Of a stretch of 64,000 bases of DNA, positions 42,601-49,974 are shown one piece after another (position 1 is the stretch's first letter; each line of letters starts with the position of its first letter). A program made the position numbers and the translations under genes. The notes under the pieces are model-generated. The model was not told the origin of the DNA. It saw only the letters and a list, made by a program, of their open reading frames with translations, and did no database searches. Source of the stretch: Variovorax sp. WS11 (GTDB taxonomy: Bacteria > Pseudomonadota > Gammaproteobacteria > Burkholderiales > Burkholderiaceae_C); the NCBI RefSeq assembly GCF_010499245.1, contig NZ_JAAGOW010000001.1, positions 2,480,001-2,544,000 on the forward strand. Reading direction: 5' to 3'.

Positions 42601-44937
42601 GAGGACATCGCCATCGGCACGCCGATCGCGAACCGCCACCGCTTCGCCGCCGAGCCGCTGGTGGGCACGCTGGTCAATACGCTGGTGATGCGCACCGACC
42701 TGGCGGGCGACCCCAGCTTCACGCAGCTGGTGCACCGTGTGCGCCGCAATGCGCTCGAGGCTTACGCCCACCAGGATGCGCCCTTCGACGAGCTGATCGA
42801 CGCGCTGGGCCACGACCGCACGCTGCAGCCCGAGGGCCCGGTGCGCGTGCTCTTCAACGTGCTCAACGCGCCGGTGGGCGAGCCCGAGCTCTTCGGCCTG
42901 GAGGTGGACGAGTTCGACTTCGAGCGCGTGGCCGCGCAGTTCGACCTGTCGATGCACATCGACACCGAGTTCTCGCAGCGCATCCACCTGGAGTACGCGA
43001 GCGATCTCTACAGCGAGGCGAGCGCCGAGCGCATGCTGGAGAACTACCTGTCGCTGGTCGAGCGCCTGCTGGCACAGCCCGAGCGCCGCATCTCCGAGCA
43101 CGAGATGCTCGCGCCGGCGCAGCTCAACCTGCTGCGCCACGGCTGGAACGGCGCGCGCTCGCCGCTGCCCGCGCGGCAGCTGGTGCATGACTACCTGGAC
43201 CTGGGCGCGCCGGAGGTGCGGGAGCGCGTGGCGGTGATTGACGCGGCGGGCGGCACGCTGAGCTACGGCGAGCTGGAGGCGCGCTCGAACCAGCTGGCCC
43301 ACGCGTTGCGCCTCCGCGGCATCGCGCGCGGCCAGCGCGTCGGCCTGTGCATCGCGCGCAGCCCCGAGATGCTGATCGCGCAGCTGGGGGTGATGAAAGC
43401 CGGCGCCGCCTATGTGCCGCTAGACCCCGACTACCCGGCGGACCGCCTGCGATTCATGGCGAAGGACGCCGACCTGACTGCCGTGCTCGCGCAGCAGGAC
43501 ACGCTCGGCATCCTGGAAGGGCTGGCCATTCCGATGCTGGAGATCGAAGACAAGCGGCTCGCGGCCGACCATCCGGAGACGCCGCTGGTCCCCGATCCGG
43601 CGCTCGACGCCACGCCGCTGGACGAGGCCTACCTGATCTACACCTCGGGCTCCACCGGCCAGCCCAAGGGCGTGCGGGTGCCGCACCGCGGCGTGGTCAA
43701 CTTCCTCGCCGGCATGGTGAAGACGCCGGGCCTGGCGGCCGATGACTGCTTGCTGGCGATCACCAGCCCCTCCTTCGACCCCTCGGTGCTGGACCTGCTG
43801 CTGCCGCTGGTGGTGCGGGCCCGGGTGGTGATCGCTTCGCAGCAGCAGGTGCACGAGCCGGCCGCGCTGCGCACGCTGCTCGAAACGCATGCGGTGACTC
43901 TGCTGCAGGCCACGCCCTCGGCCTGGCGCGCGCTGATCGAGACCGGCTGGCGCGGCACGCCGCGCTTCCGCGGGCTGATCGGCGGCGAGTCGCTGCCGCC
44001 CGTGCTGGCCGAGCAGCTGCTGGCGCGAATGGCCGAGCTGTGGAACATCTACGGGCCCACCGAGACGACGGTCTGGGCCACGGCGTGGAAGGTGGAAGAA
44101 CCGCGCAAGGCGATCGCGGTCGGGCAGCCGATCGACAACGTCAGCTGCTGGGTGCTCGACGAGCAAGGCCACGCCTGCCCGATCGGCGTGCCGGGCGAGC
44201 TCTACATCGGCGGCGCCGGCGTGACCCTCGGCTACTACCACCGCGACGCGCTCACGGCCGAGCGCTTCGTGCCCGACCCCTTCGGCGAAGAGTCCGGCGC
44301 GCGGCTCTACCGCACCGGCGACCTCGGCCGCTGGCGCCACGACGGCCTGATCGAGCTGCTGGGGCGGGCCGACCACCAGGTCAAGCTGCGGGGCTTCCGC
44401 GTCGAGATGGGCGAGATCGAGTCGGCGCTGCTCGACCATCCCGAGCTGGCGCACTGCGTGGCAGTGACGCGCGCCGAGCGCGAGGACGACATGCGGCTGG
44501 TGGCCTACTTCGTCGCGCGCGGCCCGGTGCCGCCCGCGCCGCCGATGTTGCGCGAGCATCTGCGCACGCGGCTGCCGCACTACATGATCCCGCAGCACTT
44601 CGTCTCGCTCGACGCGATGCCGCTCTTGCCCAACGGCAAGGTCAACCGCGCCGCGCTGCCGGCGCCGGTGATGGACGTCGTGCTGGCCGACGGCCGCAGC
44701 TACGTGGCGCCGGCCACGCACGGCGAGCAGCTCGTCGCCGGCATCTGGTCGGACTTGCTGGGCGTCGAGCAGATCGGGCGCACCGACAACTTCTTCGACC
44801 TGGGCGGACACTCGCTGCTGGCCATGCGGGCGGTGGCGGCGATCGAGTCGCTGATGGGCTGGAAGGTTGCGCCACGCCGGCTCATCTACGAGAGCCTGCA
44901 GCAGATCGCGCGCGAAGAGAACCTTCAGGCGCGCTGA
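39673..44937 (+). CDS. Lipopeptide synthetase: FAAL-ACP-C-A-PCP
   Basis: This 1754-residue multidomain enzyme has, in order: a fatty acyl-AMP ligase (about 1-590; LQYTSGSTSAPRGVRLSHAN near 183-202), a carrier domain (ELGGNSLRMTQ, Ser near 651), a condensation domain (about 715-1150; HHAITDN at 845-851 with D but with N in place of the usual G), an adenylation domain (about 1185-1660; YTSGSTGQPKGVRVPHRGVV near 1322) and a second carrier (DLGGHSLLAMR near 1713). It should load a fatty acid without CoA, join it to one amino acid and keep the N-acyl amino acid on the last carrier. My manual reading of the binding-pocket code is D-P-L-Q-I-G-I-V-W, closest to the glycine code I know. There is no thioesterase or reductase domain, and no phosphopantetheinyl transferase nearby. 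Start at ATG 39673. Confidence 0.93.
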   Translation: MFNPPSLESLSPAATRLSQDTLALAFEAQCRARPAQLAYGFLTDDLSLAQQSSYAQLHDEVHRIAAWLAAATRPGDRVLLAFPPGLDFVRVFWACMLSGRVAVPVPAPDPIRLHHAAPRLRSVIADSRAALVLTSPTLLDAAAAALDPATFAMARWTALPDAAQLAAAGQDFIPPALEAQTLAYLQYTSGSTSAPRGVRLSHANVLANVRALIAAGRGSAASRALSWLPHFHDYGLAFGVLAPVVAGATGYLMSPLAFLRRPLRWLDAIETHRITHTGAPESAFAACLQALGDKPLGARLDSLVSLNCGAEPIKAATVERVLAVFGAAGMAPQVFAPSYGLAEAVLGVSAGRLEAPPRIVSADPAALLAHRFEPLPAGSPQGRDLVGCGQAMQATEILIVDENQHACADRRIGEIWVRSPGVGGGYWMQPEASEATFGGHLADGTGPWLRTGDLGFLDRGELFVTGRLKDLIIVHGENHYPQDLEWSAERAHPALRPGFGAAFAVDTPAGEGVVLALELDRRAQAGAEADAEAVFRAVRRAIAVEHGLPVHAVALLRAGGLPRTSSGKVQRHRCREAFLAHELPLAVPLDAGTEALPEGSSEEPEDGDRRDRLGYVLPRDAREQAVWDIWCEVLGTRAFGVHESFFELGGNSLRMTQVVSRLSAHFGVVLPLAELFEHASVAAMAAHAAHAAQQPHSGKAPAGIAPVPRGAPLPASLSQRRMWVIQRFDPASTAYNVPIAIRLRGAFDPALCQQALDAMVQRHEGLRTCFVMGEHEPMQSIVPAIAVPIEQIDLSRLSERERNAQARVLLAERAAQPFDLAQAPLHRPTLIRLGEREHVLFWVLHHAITDNWASALLMREALAAYGALAAGREPVSAPPAIAYADYAAWQRSPAAVEARRPHLDYWLERLRDLPDLDLPTDFPRPAKASHRGARVSAGLPPRLREAMRGFGGREAVTPFVVYLSAFVLMLSRHAKSEDIAIGTPIANRHRFAAEPLVGTLVNTLVMRTDLAGDPSFTQLVHRVRRNALEAYAHQDAPFDELIDALGHDRTLQPEGPVRVLFNVLNAPVGEPELFGLEVDEFDFERVAAQFDLSMHIDTEFSQRIHLEYASDLYSEASAERMLENYLSLVERLLAQPERRISEHEMLAPAQLNLLRHGWNGARSPLPARQLVHDYLDLGAPEVRERVAVIDAAGGTLSYGELEARSNQLAHALRLRGIARGQRVGLCIARSPEMLIAQLGVMKAGAAYVPLDPDYPADRLRFMAKDADLTAVLAQQDTLGILEGLAIPMLEIEDKRLAADHPETPLVPDPALDATPLDEAYLIYTSGSTGQPKGVRVPHRGVVNFLAGMVKTPGLAADDCLLAITSPSFDPSVLDLLLPLVVRARVVIASQQQVHEPAALRTLLETHAVTLLQATPSAWRALIETGWRGTPRFRGLIGGESLPPVLAEQLLARMAELWNIYGPTETTVWATAWKVEEPRKAIAVGQPIDNVSCWVLDEQGHACPIGVPGELYIGGAGVTLGYYHRDALTAERFVPDPFGEESGARLYRTGDLGRWRHDGLIELLGRADHQVKLRGFRVEMGEIESALLDHPELAHCVAVTRAEREDDMRLVAYFVARGPVPPAPPMLREHLRTRLPHYMIPQHFVSLDAMPLLPNGKVNRAALPAPVMDVVLADGRSYVAPATHGEQLVAGIWSDLLGVEQIGRTDNFFDLGGHSLLAMRAVAAIESLMGWKVAPRRLIYESLQQIAREENLQAR

Positions 44938-45524
44938 GCCTTCGCGCGGCTGAAGGGCTTGCTCAAGAAGGGCGAGCCCTTCTCGCCGAAGCGCCAGGGT
45001 ACGTCGGCGGCCTTGGAGATGCCGATGCGCGGCCCGGCCTCGACCACCACCGCGGGGTGATCGTCGGGCGCGGCGAGCAGCGCAAAGGGCGGACGGTCCA
45101 GCCGCTTGCCGTTGAAGCCCGCATCGACGCCCAGCGCCTGCGCCACCCGGCCGGGGCCGGCGCACAGCAGGCGGATGTCCTCCACGCCGCGGCGCGCGCG
45201 CATGCGCTCCAGGCCGGCGGTGGGGGCCAGCGCGCGGATCAGCACTCCGGCGCCATGGCCTTCCTCGCGGCAGACGAAGTTGAGGCACCAGTGGATGCCG
45301 TAGGAGCGGTAGACATACGCGCGGCCGGGCGGACCGAACATCGCCGCATTGCGCAGGGTGGGGCCGCCGAAGCTGTGGGAGGCCGGGTCCTCGCGGTCGT
45401 AGGCCTCGGTCTCGACGATGCGGCCGCCGACGCCACCGACCAGCAGCACCAGGCCGATCAGGCGGGGGGCGACCTCGTGCGAGGGCGCGAGGAAATCGAT
45501 GTCGGCGGGGGTGCGCGGGTTCAC
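44925..45524 (-). CDS. 3-methyladenine DNA glycosylase (AAG/Mpg family)
   Basis: The 199-residue protein begins at GTG 45524 (MNPRTPADIDFLAPSHEVAP). RIVETEAYDREDPASHSFGG, RNAAMFGPPGRAYVYRSYGI and HWCLNFVCREEGHGAGVLIR are the conserved AAG-family blocks, with the catalytic Glu in VETEAY. It removes alkylated purines from DNA. Its stop overlaps the convergent synthetase stop by 13 bases. A housekeeping repair gene unrelated to its neighbour. Confidence 0.92.
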   Translation of the reverse strand: MNPRTPADIDFLAPSHEVAPRLIGLVLLVGGVGGRIVETEAYDREDPASHSFGGPTLRNAAMFGPPGRAYVYRSYGIHWCLNFVCREEGHGAGVLIRALAPTAGLERMRARRGVEDIRLLCAGPGRVAQALGVDAGFNGKRLDRPPFALLAAPDDHPAVVVEAGPRIGISKAADVPWRFGEKGSPFLSKPFSRAKAQRA

Positions 45525-45552
45525 GGCGCCATGCTGCCGGAAGTCGGGACGA

Positions 45553-46197
45553 TCAAAGCCCTTTCTCCACCATCTCCAGCAAGCGCAGGCCCAGCGGATC
45601 GGTCTGTTCGCGCGGCACGCCGCGCAGCGGGCCATCGATGATCAGCAAGGCCAAGCCATGCACCGCCGACCAGGCCAGGAACTCGGCGCCGGGGCGGCGC
45701 TCGGGCGGCAGCACGCCGGCCGCCACCATCTGGTCGAGCGCGGCACCCAGCAGCTCGAAGGGGTTGAGGCCGCTCGCGCCGCCCTTGGCGTCGGTGGGCG
45801 GATCCTCCAGCTCCACCGGGGCGCCGAAGGCGGTGCGGAACAGGCCCGTCTGTTCCTGGGCGAAGCGCAGGTAGCCGGCACCGATGGCGCGCACGCTGGC
45901 ACGGGCGACGTCCTTCGGCGAGCCGTCGCGCGGCACGGCGGCGAGTTCGGCCTCCATGGCGCCGGCCGCCGCCGACAGGGCCGCGGCGCGCACGGCCAGC
46001 AGCAGCGCCTGGCGGCTGGCGAAGTGCCGGTAGGCCGCGTTGGGCACCACGCCCGCGCGCCGCGTCGCCTCGCGCAGCACAACCGCCTCCGGCCCGCCTT
46101 GGCGGGCCAGCTCGACGCCCGCCTCCAGCAGGGCCCGGCGCAGATCGCCGTGGCGATAGGTGCTGCGCGCCGGTGGCACGGGGCTGGGGTGCGTCAT
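45553..46197 (-). CDS. TetR-family transcriptional regulator
   Basis: The protein has 214 residues; an in-frame ATG at 46209 gives four more. The N-terminal helix-turn-helix is STYRHGDLRRALLEAGVELA, VLREATRRAGVVPNAAYRHF, the classical TetR pattern, and a helical ligand domain with a TetR_C_33-like end follows. It is divergent from two VOC genes and two palindromes lie in between, so it probably represses them and itself. The ligand cannot be predicted. Confidence 0.9.
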   Translation of the reverse strand: MTHPSPVPPARSTYRHGDLRRALLEAGVELARQGGPEAVVLREATRRAGVVPNAAYRHFASRQALLLAVRAAALSAAAGAMEAELAAVPRDGSPKDVARASVRAIGAGYLRFAQEQTGLFRTAFGAPVELEDPPTDAKGGASGLNPFELLGAALDQMVAAGVLPPERRPGAEFLAWSAVHGLALLIIDGPLRGVPREQTDPLGLRLLEMVEKGL

Positions 46198-46209
46198 TTT
46201 CTTTTCCAT

Positions 46210-46257
46210 GTGGACACCGTCCATTATCTTTGTTATTGTCTTGTGGACGTTGTACAC
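46210..46257. promoter_or_regulatory. Paired operator-like palindromes for the TetR regulator
   Basis: GTGGACACCGTCCAT (46210-46224) and GTGGACGTTGTACAC (46243-46257) are two copies of a GTGGAC-n3-GTCCAC-like inverted repeat, centred 33 bases apart, which is about three helical turns. They sit between the TetR start and the first VOC gene in an AT-rich patch (TTATCTTTGTTATTG). Likely TetR dimer sites, by inference. Confidence 0.6.
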
Positions 46258-46305
46258 AACAACGGAATTTCCCTCAACCACCGTGCGTTTTTTCAAGGAA
46301 CCCCC

Positions 46306-46713
46306 ATGAGCACCAAGATCTTCGTGAACCTGCCCGTCAAGAACCTCGAGAAGTCCAAGGCCTTCTACGGCGCACTGGGCTACAGCTTCGACCCGCGCTT
46401 CACCAACGAGCAGGGCGCCTGCATGGTGATCAGCGAGGACATCTACGCGATGCTGCTGGTCGAGAGCTTCTTCAAGACCTTCACGCCCAAAGCCATCGCG
46501 GATGCTTCGAAGACCACGGAAGTGCTGCTGTGCCTGTCGTGCGAGAGCCGGGCCGAGGTCGAAGCGCAGGTCGCCAAGGCCCTGGCCGCCGGCGGCAGCA
46601 CGCCCACCGAGGCGAAAGACCACGGCTTCATGTACCAGCACGGCTTCCAGGACCTGGACGGCCACATGTGGGAGCTGGCGTACATGGACATGAGCGCCTT
46701 TCCCCAGGCCTGA
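46306..46713 (+). CDS. VOC-family protein (glyoxalase/bleomycin resistance fold)
   Basis: A 135-residue protein with AAGGAA before the ATG. KIFVNLPVKNLEKSKAFYGA and LGYSFDPRFTNEQGACMVIS are the first VOC half, and GFQDLDGHMWELAYMDMSAF the second, with a His/Glu metal pair. Proteins of this lactoylglutathione-lyase-like group have no fixed substrate. First gene of a small unit with the next VOC gene, divergent from TetR. Confidence 0.88.
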   Translation: MSTKIFVNLPVKNLEKSKAFYGALGYSFDPRFTNEQGACMVISEDIYAMLLVESFFKTFTPKAIADASKTTEVLLCLSCESRAEVEAQVAKALAAGGSTPTEAKDHGFMYQHGFQDLDGHMWELAYMDMSAFPQA

Positions 46714-46764
46714 TCCCGCGCGATTCGATTCCCTTAACCACCACCCCCTCCCAAGGAGATTGCC

Positions 46765-47211
46765 ATGCATGTCCAGCCCTACCTGTTCTTCGAAGGCCGC
46801 TGCGAGGAAGCGCTCGAGTTCTACCGTGCCAAGCTCGGCGCCGAAGTGACCATGCTGATGCGCTTCAAGGACAGCCCCGAGCCTGCGGGCAACGCCGAGA
46901 TGTGCGGCGGCGCCGAGATGTCCGGCCCGCCGGCCGAGAACAACGTGATGCACGCCGAGCTCAAGATCGGCGACACGACCCTGATGGCCTCCGACGGCAT
47001 GGCCAAGGAGGCGCCCGTCTTCCGCGGCTTCTCGCTGTCGCTGACCGTCGCGGACGAAGCCGACGCCAAGCGCAAGTTTGCGGCGCTCGGCGAAGGCGGC
47101 CAGGTGCAGATGCCGCTCGGGCCGACTTTCTTCTCGCCCTGCTTCGGCATGGTGCAGGACCGCTTCGGGGTCGGCTGGATGGTCGGCGTGTTCGACGCGC
47201 CGAAGGGTTGA
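46765..47211 (+). CDS. VOC-family protein (PhnB/YjdN-like)
   Basis: The protein has 148 residues. MHVQPYLFFEGRCEEALEFY and AELKIGDTTLMASDG match the PhnB/YjdN-like (3-demethylubiquinone methyltransferase-like) VOC branch, whose biochemical role is unclear. A strong AAGGAG precedes the ATG. It follows the first VOC gene by 51 bases, probably in the same transcript under TetR control. Confidence 0.88.
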   Translation: MHVQPYLFFEGRCEEALEFYRAKLGAEVTMLMRFKDSPEPAGNAEMCGGAEMSGPPAENNVMHAELKIGDTTLMASDGMAKEAPVFRGFSLSLTVADEADAKRKFAALGEGGQVQMPLGPTFFSPCFGMVQDRFGVGWMVGVFDAPKG

Positions 47212-47213
47212 AC

Positions 47214-47345
47214 CTAAGCGCGCTCGCGCCGCGCACTGCGGCGCGAACGCGCCAGTGCGACGATTTCGATCAGGCCCCACACCAAGGCACCGCCGAGCGC
47301 GCGGAAGGTGTGAGGGTTCGGAGGCCAGAAGAGGGAAGAGTTCAT
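47214..47345 (-). CDS. Small hydrophobic protein (possible)
   Basis: A 43-residue frame (MNSSLFWPPNPHTFRALGGA, LVWGLIEIVALARSRRSARR) with one hydrophobic segment followed by a basic tail, typical of small membrane proteins. It converges with the VOC gene. The coding potential is modest and no family is recognised. Confidence 0.35.
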   Translation of the reverse strand: MNSSLFWPPNPHTFRALGGALVWGLIEIVALARSRRSARRERA

Positions 47346-47461
47346 GGAAGGCCGGGCACCCGCGATGGGTGGCCCTTGCGTCACCCTAAGGGCCTTGTGT
47401 GACATGTTGATGGCGTGCATTGCCGCTATCCTCCGCGCACCCGATCCCCCATCCACCACGC

Positions 47462-48481
47462 GTGAATCCCTCGGACCTGCCCGAACTGCTGGAGCTGGCG
47501 CAGTTGATCCAGCTGGCTGGCCCGCACCTGGAAACGCGCGTCCTGTGCGAAGTGACCGCTGGCGCGCGGCGCTTCCCGGTCCAAGCCTTCCTGCTCGGCA
47601 GCACGCGGCCGGATGCGCCGGCCGTGGGTTTCTTCGGCGGCGTGCACGGCCTGGAGCGCATCGGCGCGCAGGTCGCGATCGCCTACCTGCGCAGCCTGGT
47701 GATGCGGCTCGCCTGGGACGAGACGCTGCACCGCCAGCTGGAGACGATGCGGCTGGTCTTCATGCCGCTGGTCAACCCGGGCGGTACGTGGCTGGGCACG
47801 CGCGCCAATCCCAACGGCGTCGATCTGATGCGCAACGCGCCGGTCGAATCGAAGGAGCGCGTGCCCTACCTGATCGGCGGGCAGCGCATCAGCGCGAACC
47901 TGCCCTGGTACCGCGGCACCGCCGGCGAGCCGATGGAATGCGAGAGCGCCGCGCTCTGCACGCTGGTCGAGACCGAGCTGCTGGGCCGGCCGCTCAGCGT
48001 GGCGGTGGACTGCCATTCGGGCTTCGGCCTGACCGACCGCATCTGGTTCCCCTATGCACACACCGCGCGGCCGATCGGGCATCTGGCGGAGATGCACGCG
48101 CTGTGCGAGATCCTCGACCAAAGCCTGCTGCACCATCGCTACAAGCTGGAGCCGCAGAGCCGGCAGTACCTGGCCCACGGCGATCTCTGGGACCACCTCT
48201 ACCTGGGCGCCGACCACCGGCCGGGCAGCGTGTTCCTGCCGGTGACGCTGGAGATGGGATCGTGGCTGTGGGTCAAGAAGAACCCGCGCCAGCTCTTCTC
48301 GCGCCACGGCATCTTCAATCCGGTGATCGAGCACCGGCACCAGCGGGTGCTGCGCCAGCACATCGCGTGGCTGGACTTCATCACCCGCGCCGTGGGCAGC
48401 CACGAACGCTGGCTGCCCGCTGGCACGCAACGGGCGCATCACGAGCAGCAAGCGCTGGCGCGCTGGTACGGGAGGCCCTGA
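47462..48481 (+). CDS. M14-like zinc carboxypeptidase / succinylglutamate desuccinylase-like protein
   Basis: A 339-residue protein beginning at GTG 47462 (MNPSDLPELLELAQLIQLAG). FFGGVHGLERIGAQ contains the HxxE zinc pair, MPLVNPGGTWLGTRANPNGV the arginine/asparagine substrate part, and VDCHSGFG the third zinc histidine, all of the M14/AstE superfamily. It probably cleaves an amide in a small molecule or peptide. The next gene starts in its stop codon (TGATG), so the two act together. Confidence 0.83.
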   Translation: MNPSDLPELLELAQLIQLAGPHLETRVLCEVTAGARRFPVQAFLLGSTRPDAPAVGFFGGVHGLERIGAQVAIAYLRSLVMRLAWDETLHRQLETMRLVFMPLVNPGGTWLGTRANPNGVDLMRNAPVESKERVPYLIGGQRISANLPWYRGTAGEPMECESAALCTLVETELLGRPLSVAVDCHSGFGLTDRIWFPYAHTARPIGHLAEMHALCEILDQSLLHHRYKLEPQSRQYLAHGDLWDHLYLGADHRPGSVFLPVTLEMGSWLWVKKNPRQLFSRHGIFNPVIEHRHQRVLRQHIAWLDFITRAVGSHERWLPAGTQRAHHEQQALARWYGRP

Positions 48482-49278
48482 TGGACACCTGGGTGCTGAT
48501 GCGCGGCCTCACGCGCGAGAGCGGGCACTGGGGACGCTTCGTCGGCCTGCTGGAGGACTGCTTTCCCACTGCGCGGATCGTGGCGCTCGACCTGCCCGGC
48601 AACGGGCGGCTGAACGACGTGCGCAGCCCGCTGCGCATCGAGGCCACGACGCAAGCCTGCCGCGAACAGCTTCGCACGCTCGGCATCGCGCCGCCCTACC
48701 ACCTGCTGGCGATGTCGCTGGGCGCGATGGTGGCGGTGGACTGGGCGGCGCAGCACCCGCGCGAGCTCGCGGGCTGCGTGCTGATCAACACCAGCTTGCG
48801 GCCCTTCAGTCCCTTCCACGAGCGCCTGCGCGCGACCAACTACGGCGCGCTCCTGGGCCTGGCCTTCGGGCGGCAGGCCGCTCGCGAGCGCGAGGCGACG
48901 ATCCTGCGGCTCACCACCCGGCATCCCGACGGCGGCACGGCCGTGCTCGACGACTGGACGGCCATCCGCGAGGCGCGACCGGTGTCGCCGGCAAACGCGG
49001 TGCGCCAGGTGCTGGCGGCGGCGCGCTACCGTGCGCCGGCGCGGGCGCCTTCCGTGCCGCTGCTGGTGCTGGCGAGTCGCTGCGACGGGCTGGTGAATCC
49101 GCGCTGCTCGCGGCGGCTGGCACAGCAGTGGAGCGTGGAAATCGCGGAGCATCCCAGCGCCGGGCATGACCTGCCGCTGGATGACGGCGCCTGGCTTGCG
49201 GCGCAGGTGGCGCGCTGGGCCGCGCAGAGCCTCAGGCGGGCATCAGCTGCTCCACCAGGCCGTCCAGGCGCGCCTTGA
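48481..49278 (+). CDS. Alpha/beta hydrolase
   Basis: The protein has 265 residues. MDTWVLMRGLTRESGHWGRF is an oxyanion-loop type start, LLAMSLGAMVAVDWAA holds the nucleophile elbow (A-x-S-x-G), LLVLASRCDGLVNPRCSRRL the acid and HPSAGHDLPLDD the histidine. It overlaps the M14-like gene by one base, and its 3' end overlaps the convergent metallopeptidase gene by 47 bases. Ester or thioester hydrolysis is likely; substrate unknown. Confidence 0.85.
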   Translation: MDTWVLMRGLTRESGHWGRFVGLLEDCFPTARIVALDLPGNGRLNDVRSPLRIEATTQACREQLRTLGIAPPYHLLAMSLGAMVAVDWAAQHPRELAGCVLINTSLRPFSPFHERLRATNYGALLGLAFGRQAAREREATILRLTTRHPDGGTAVLDDWTAIREARPVSPANAVRQVLAAARYRAPARAPSVPLLVLASRCDGLVNPRCSRRLAQQWSVEIAEHPSAGHDLPLDDGAWLAAQVARWAAQSLRRASAAPPGRPGAP

Positions 49279-49974
49279 CGCTGCGCCACTGCGGCATCAA
49301 CGTCTCCAGCAGCCGGTGGAAACGCGGGCCGTGGTTGTGCTCGCCGAGGTGGCACAACTCGTGGATGAGCACGTAGTCGATGCACTCGCGCGGCGCCTTC
49401 ACCAGATTCGGATTCAGCGTGAGGCGGCCTGCCGGCGAGCAGCTGCCCCATTGCGTCTGCATGACGCGCAGCTGCATGGGCGGCGGCGTGCCGACCCAGC
49501 GCAGCAAGGGCGCAAGGGCGGCGAGGCGCGCGCGGCCAGCACCTCGCCGGCGCGCTTGCGGTACCAGGCGTCGAGCAAGGTGCGCACGCGGGCCGCGTCG
49601 CCTTGGGCCACCGCGACTTCGATGCGAGTGCCGCGCAGGCGCACGTGGCCGTCCCGGCTTTCATCGACGACGACCTTGAGCACGTAGCGCCGGCCGAGGT
49701 AGAGCAGCGACTCGCCGCTGACATGAGCGCGGGGCACCACATGCGCAAGGCGCTCTCGAACCGCTGCGACCTGGCTGCTGATCCAGCGCGCGCGCCGCTG
49801 CAGGGCCGCCTGCACCGCGGCGTCGGATGTCTCCTGCGGCACATCGACCCGCACGCGCCCATCGGGTTCGACGTGAATGGCGATGCGCTGCGCCGTGCGC
49901 GCCGGCTGGACACGCAGGCTGAAGGCAATGAGCTCATCGCCGTAGCGAAGGCTTCGAAGGCTCGCATCGCTCAA
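49232..49974 (-). pseudogene. YgjP-type (DUF45) metallopeptidase, frameshifted
   Basis: One minus-strand frame from 49974 reads MSDASLRSLRYGDELIAFSL and goes on to LDAWYRKRAGEVLAARA. A second frame continues LAALAPLLRWVGTPPPMQLR, QTQWGSCSPAGRLTLNPNLV and IDYVLIHELCHLGEHNHG, with the HELCH zinc motif and the downstream His/Glu. Joined, they form a normal YgjP/SprT-like protein of about 240 residues; a one-base loss at about 49520-49530 separates them. Its start overlaps the hsdR stop (ATGA, 49971-49974), as in type I islands where a YgjP gene follows hsdR. Confidence 0.85.

Noticed and set aside
39954..43190. Open frame of 1078 codons inside the synthetase gene
   Set aside because: Same strand, other frame of a clear FAAL/NRPS gene; composition is Arg/Ala/Gly-rich and without motifs.
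40771..43302. Open frame of 843 codons on the minus strand opposite the synthetase
   Set aside because: Shadow of the synthetase; Gln/Arg/His-rich with no domain.
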